Part shown: piece after piece, positions 14,086 to 14,364 of the stretch
Position numbering within the stretch: the stretch's first letter is position 1
How the letters are laid out: each line of letters opens with the position of its first letter
Source of the DNA: Gemmatimonadota bacterium
Lineage (GTDB): Bacteria; Gemmatimonadota; Gemmatimonadetes; Gemmatimonadales; Gemmatimonadaceae
Direction: 5' to 3'
NCBI GenBank assembly: GCA_003142495.1
Contig: PLMM01000211.1
Location: 1-14,364, forward strand
DNA: 14,364 nt
Position numbers and translations under genes: made by a program
The notes under the pieces: model-generated
Databases searched by the model: none
What the model saw: the letters and a program-made list of their open reading frames with translations, nothing else
What the model was told of the DNA's origin: nothing

Positions 14086-14106
14086 GCGAGACGCGAGGCG
14101 TCTCGC
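14086..14106 (-). terminator. Terminator-like hairpin behind the acetyltransferase gene
   Basis: A perfect 9-bp stem, GCGAGACGC and GCGTCTCGC around a GAG loop, begins four bases past the acetyltransferase stop. No T-run follows on the minus strand (CTTGG), so it is an incomplete intrinsic terminator or an mRNA 3'-end stabiliser. Confidence 0.45.
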
Positions 14107-14109
14107 GCG

Positions 14110-14364
14110 TTACCGCCGGTCTTTCAGCGATCGCTCCAGCAGCGCGAGCTCGATGCCGCGATAGTGCTCGGACAGCGGTGAGTCGAGCGGAATTCGGCGA
14201 GTGCCGACCAAACCGAATCCACGTGTTCGGTAAAACGCGGTAAGAGTGTCGTTGCTGGCCCAGGTGTCCATGCGAAGCCCTTCACTTCCGCGCGCTTCGC
14301 CGTGGGCGAGCGCCCAGGCGATAACGGCGTCGACGAGACCGCGGCCTCGATAGGACGACGAACG
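14110..14364 (-). CDS. GNAT family N-acetyltransferase, C-terminal part only
   Basis: The last 84 residues of a GNAT-fold acetyltransferase; the start lies beyond the right edge. YRGRGLVDAVIAWALAHG contains the acetyl-CoA pyrophosphate-binding loop (R-G-x-G pattern) followed by helix 3. LRMDTWASNDTLTAFYRTRGF is the strand 5 and helix 4 region, where the substituted amino acid side of such enzymes reads N-xx-A-xx-F/Y-Y-xx-xGF. ELALLERSLKDRR closes the protein. The acceptor substrate cannot be inferred. It reads toward the toxin-antitoxin locus on the same strand, but about 60 bases and a strong hairpin separate its stop from the locus's own promoter, so it is probably an independent gene. Confidence 0.85.
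   Translation of the reverse strand, partial: RSSSYRGRGLVDAVIAWALAHGEARGSEGLRMDTWASNDTLTAFYRTRGFGLVGTRRIPLDSPLSEHYRGIELALLERSLKDRR

Noticed and set aside
13905..14243. 112-codon plus-strand frame across the toxin-antitoxin operator
   Set aside because: It crosses the palindrome and the antisense of both toxin and acetyltransferase, and its translation shows no family features.

Overview
The window is GC-rich chromosomal DNA with tightly packed genes on both strands. It encodes an RND-type tripartite efflux system, so the host is a diderm (Gram-negative-type) bacterium. The set of a split two-subunit transketolase, an AI-2E-family permease, a secreted M28 peptidase and an exported SxxK serine hydrolase in high-GC DNA resembles Gemmatimonadota or a neighbouring soil phylum. 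That placement is a guess from general gene content; no phylogenetic marker is present.

Layout. Positions 1-4754 read leftward: an NAD(P)H-dependent FMN reductase, a lipoprotein-like M28 metallopeptidase with a terminator behind it, a TolC-like outer-membrane factor, and an RND periplasmic adaptor that overlaps the TolC stop by 4 bases and runs off the left edge; the pump gene probably lies outside. Positions 4961-7769 read rightward: a membrane-anchored or secreted matrixin-type zinc protease, a well-formed sigma70-like promoter, a beta-lactamase-fold serine hydrolase with a histone-like basic tail, and a SufT/MIP18-type Fe-S assembly factor. A bidirectional terminator separates this last gene from a convergent ribonuclease D gene (7823-8971, minus). 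From 9083 to 13407 five rightward genes form one probable operon: AI-2E-family permease, PLP fold-type II enzyme of the D-cysteine desulfhydrase/ACC deaminase family, transketolase N- and C-terminal subunits, and a small two-helix membrane protein that overlaps the transketolase stop by 4 bases.

The right end (13411-14364, minus) is the accessory part: a type II toxin-antitoxin locus with an intact XRE-family antitoxin, a broken RelE/HigB-like toxin, an AT-rich 35-bp operator-like palindrome covering the predicted -10 box, and the C-terminal half of a GNAT acetyltransferase entering from the right edge.

Most of the window is ordinary core metabolism, transport and RNA processing. The points most worth a second look are the toxin gene, which seems to have lost its middle through an internal deletion while its operator and antitoxin persist; the basic tail on an apparently exported hydrolase; an animal-type Gln at a usually His position in the transketolase; and the eroded active-site motifs in the PLP enzyme. 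I saw no CRISPR array, tRNA, rRNA, insertion sequence or phage gene, and no gene-free stretch over 300 bases.
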